64,000 nucleotides of DNA, taken from assembly GCA_019359285.1 (NCBI GenBank), contig JAHHHQ010000028.1, positions 186,001 to 250,000 of the forward strand, read 5' to 3'. A program made the translations under genes and the position numbers. The notes under the pieces are model-generated. The model saw only the letters and a list, made by a program, of their open reading frames with translations, was not told the DNA's origin and searched no databases. The stretch is from Nodosilinea sp. WJT8-NPBG4 (GTDB lineage: Bacteria > Cyanobacteriota > Cyanobacteriia > Phormidesmidales > Phormidesmidaceae). Every line of letters begins with the position of its first letter. Position 1 is the first letter of the stretch. Positions 61,224 to 64,000 of this stretch are shown piece by piece.

Positions 61224-62372
61224 CTAGGCCAGCAGAATTTGACCAGCGGCGTTGACCCCAGCCCCAGGGGTGAACTGGTCGTAGCCGAGCTTGGTCAGGG
61301 TGGCCTCTAGGGAAGCAACGGCGGTCAGCACGTCGCGATCGCTCACAAAGCCCAGGTGTCCAATCCGAAAGATTTTACCCTTCAGGTGGTCTTGGCCTCC
61401 AGCTAAGACAATGTCAAACTGCTTCTTCATCACCGAGCGAATTTGCTCAGCATCAACTCCCTGGGGCATAACGGCGGTGATGGCTGGGCTGGCGCAGTCA
61501 TCAGCCCCAAACAGCGGCAGGTTGAGGGCGGCCATGGCGGCGCGGGTGGCTCGCTTCTGGCGATCGTGGCGAGCAAAGATCGCCTCTAGTCCCTCTTTCT
61601 GCATCATTTGCAGAGCCGCGTGCAGGGCAAAGAACAGGTTGACTGGGGGGGTAAATGGAGTCGTATTCTTAGCCGCCCCTTTGCTGTAGGGCTTGAGGTC
61701 GAGGTAGAACTTGGGCAAAGTCGCCGTTTCGTAAGCCTCCCATGCCTTAGCGCTGACGCTGACAAAGGCCAGCCCCGGCGGAATCATGTAGCCCTTTTGG
61801 GAACCTGAGGCCACTACATCTAGACCCCACTCGTCCACCGGTACCGAGATCGCTCCTAGGCTAGTCACCGCATCTAGCATGATTAGCGCGCCGTGGGCTT
61901 TGACATAGCGATTGATGGTTTCCACATCGTTGAGCACCCCCGTGGAAGTCTCGCTGTGGGTAATAATCACCGCTTTGATGTCTTTAGCGGTGTCGGCCTC
62001 TAGGGCTGCCTTGAAGTCGTCGGGGTTGAGGGGTTTGCCCCACTCAGCGGTAATTTCGTGGGTATCGAGCCCGTAGGCGCGGGCTACTTCACCCCAGCGT
62101 TCGCCAAACTTGCCGTTGTTGCCCACCAACACTTTATCGCCCGCGCTGAGAAAGTTGATAATGCCCGCTTCCATCGCTCCGGTGCCGCTGGAGCAGAGTA
62201 CCAGCACGTCGTTTTTGGTTTGGTGCAGCCACTTGAGGTTTTCAGTCACCTCGCCCATCAGGGCGCTAAACTCGCCGCTACGGTGGCCCATGGGGTGCTT
62301 GGCCATGGCCAACAGCACCTGCTCGGGTACCGGGGTCGGCCCCGGAATCATCAGCATCAACTTGTTATCCAT
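61224..62372 (-). CDS. serine/alanine--glyoxylate aminotransferase family protein
   Basis: 382 residues, PLP-dependent class V fold: LMIPGPTPVPEQVL, CSSGTGAMEAGIINFLSAGDKVL, THSETSTGVLNDVE, LDAVTSLGAISVPVDEW and the PLP lysine in SGSQKGYMIPPG. This group includes serine-pyruvate/alanine-glyoxylate aminotransferase, used in photorespiration (glyoxylate to glycine), and the so-called small subunit of soluble hydrogenase. Which substrates it uses is open. Convergent with the helicase. Confidence 0.9.
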   Translation of the reverse strand: MDNKLMLMIPGPTPVPEQVLLAMAKHPMGHRSGEFSALMGEVTENLKWLHQTKNDVLVLCSSGTGAMEAGIINFLSAGDKVLVGNNGKFGERWGEVARAYGLDTHEITAEWGKPLNPDDFKAALEADTAKDIKAVIITHSETSTGVLNDVETINRYVKAHGALIMLDAVTSLGAISVPVDEWGLDVVASGSQKGYMIPPGLAFVSVSAKAWEAYETATLPKFYLDLKPYSKGAAKNTTPFTPPVNLFFALHAALQMMQKEGLEAIFARHDRQKRATRAAMAALNLPLFGADDCASPAITAVMPQGVDAEQIRSVMKKQFDIVLAGGQDHLKGKIFRIGHLGFVSDRDVLTAVASLEATLTKLGYDQFTPGAGVNAAGQILLA

Positions 62373-62570
62373 GCCTTACTGCCCCAACTCTGCGATCGAA
62401 GAACAAACCTTCAGCTTACCAATAAGGCTAGGAGAATCTGCATTTTTTCGGAGTGTCGTGAGACGCGGCAGGAGGTTTTGGGGTTTTAAATGGGCAACTG
62501 GAGGGGCAGACACAAAGCTTTCCGGAAAATGCCCGTTATCTTTGGTGTATCTACGTAGAGCTAGGGCTAG

Positions 62571-64000
<1,430 letters not shown>

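Overview
The window looks like cyanobacterial chromosome. The HIP1 octamer GCGATCGC occurs throughout, and several genes have cyanobacterial hallmarks: a ferredoxin-type nirA, narB, ntcB with a cnaT-like partner, a ModB-ModC fusion, Ycf46-type and DUF2808 proteins, and long multi-domain glycosyltransferases. I did not assign a genus. No CRISPR array, rRNA gene, insertion sequence or integrase was seen. One tRNA gene is present.

Layout. 1-7.0 kb: the 5' part of moaA (runs off the left edge), a small secreted protein, a Pat-like acyl-CoA ligase/GNAT protein, and a modA-modBC molybdate transporter. 7.2-15.0 kb: metabolic and accessory genes (SDR oxidoreductase, ubiquitin-like/Mut7-C protein, flavin monooxygenase, a sodium:solute symporter with a small membrane protein, a TTC38-like TPR protein). 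15.1-17.7 kb: a PhnD-like protein and a MetI permease with a 5'-truncated metN that abuts tRNA-Ala(CGC). 18-28.7 kb: exoIII, a SNF2 helicase, DUF2808, then the rpmH-rnpA-PH-yidC-jag-DUF177-ycf46 block. 29-32 kb: TraX-like and MarC proteins and an acidic SLH protein.

32.5-41 kb is a nitrate assimilation region. cnaT, ntcB and a HEAT-repeat gene lie on the minus strand, divergent from nirA and narB on the plus strand. The nirA promoter region carries a full NtcA-type promoter (GTA-N8-TAC, 22 nt, TAN3T). No nitrate transporter lies between nirA and narB. With moaA and modABC, the window holds cofactor synthesis, Mo uptake and the Mo enzyme NarB.

41-55.6 kb is a minus-strand surface polysaccharide cluster: Wzm permease, Wzt ATPase fused to a TylF-type methyltransferase, two methyltransferase genes (one fused to a glycosyltransferase with a 21-bp repeat-encoded coiled coil), a GT2-GT2-GT4 fusion, further glycosyltransferases and gmd. 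Its centre is visibly richer in A+T than the flanks. 55.7-62.4 kb holds a metal ABC permease, DUF1232, AI-2E-family permease, aldo/keto reductase, a helicase and an aminotransferase.

The right edge (62.6 kb to the end) holds the start of a TIR-CHAT protein: a putative NAD-cleaving or signalling TIR domain joined to a caspase-like protease domain. It is the best candidate here for an under-described immune or cell-death effector.
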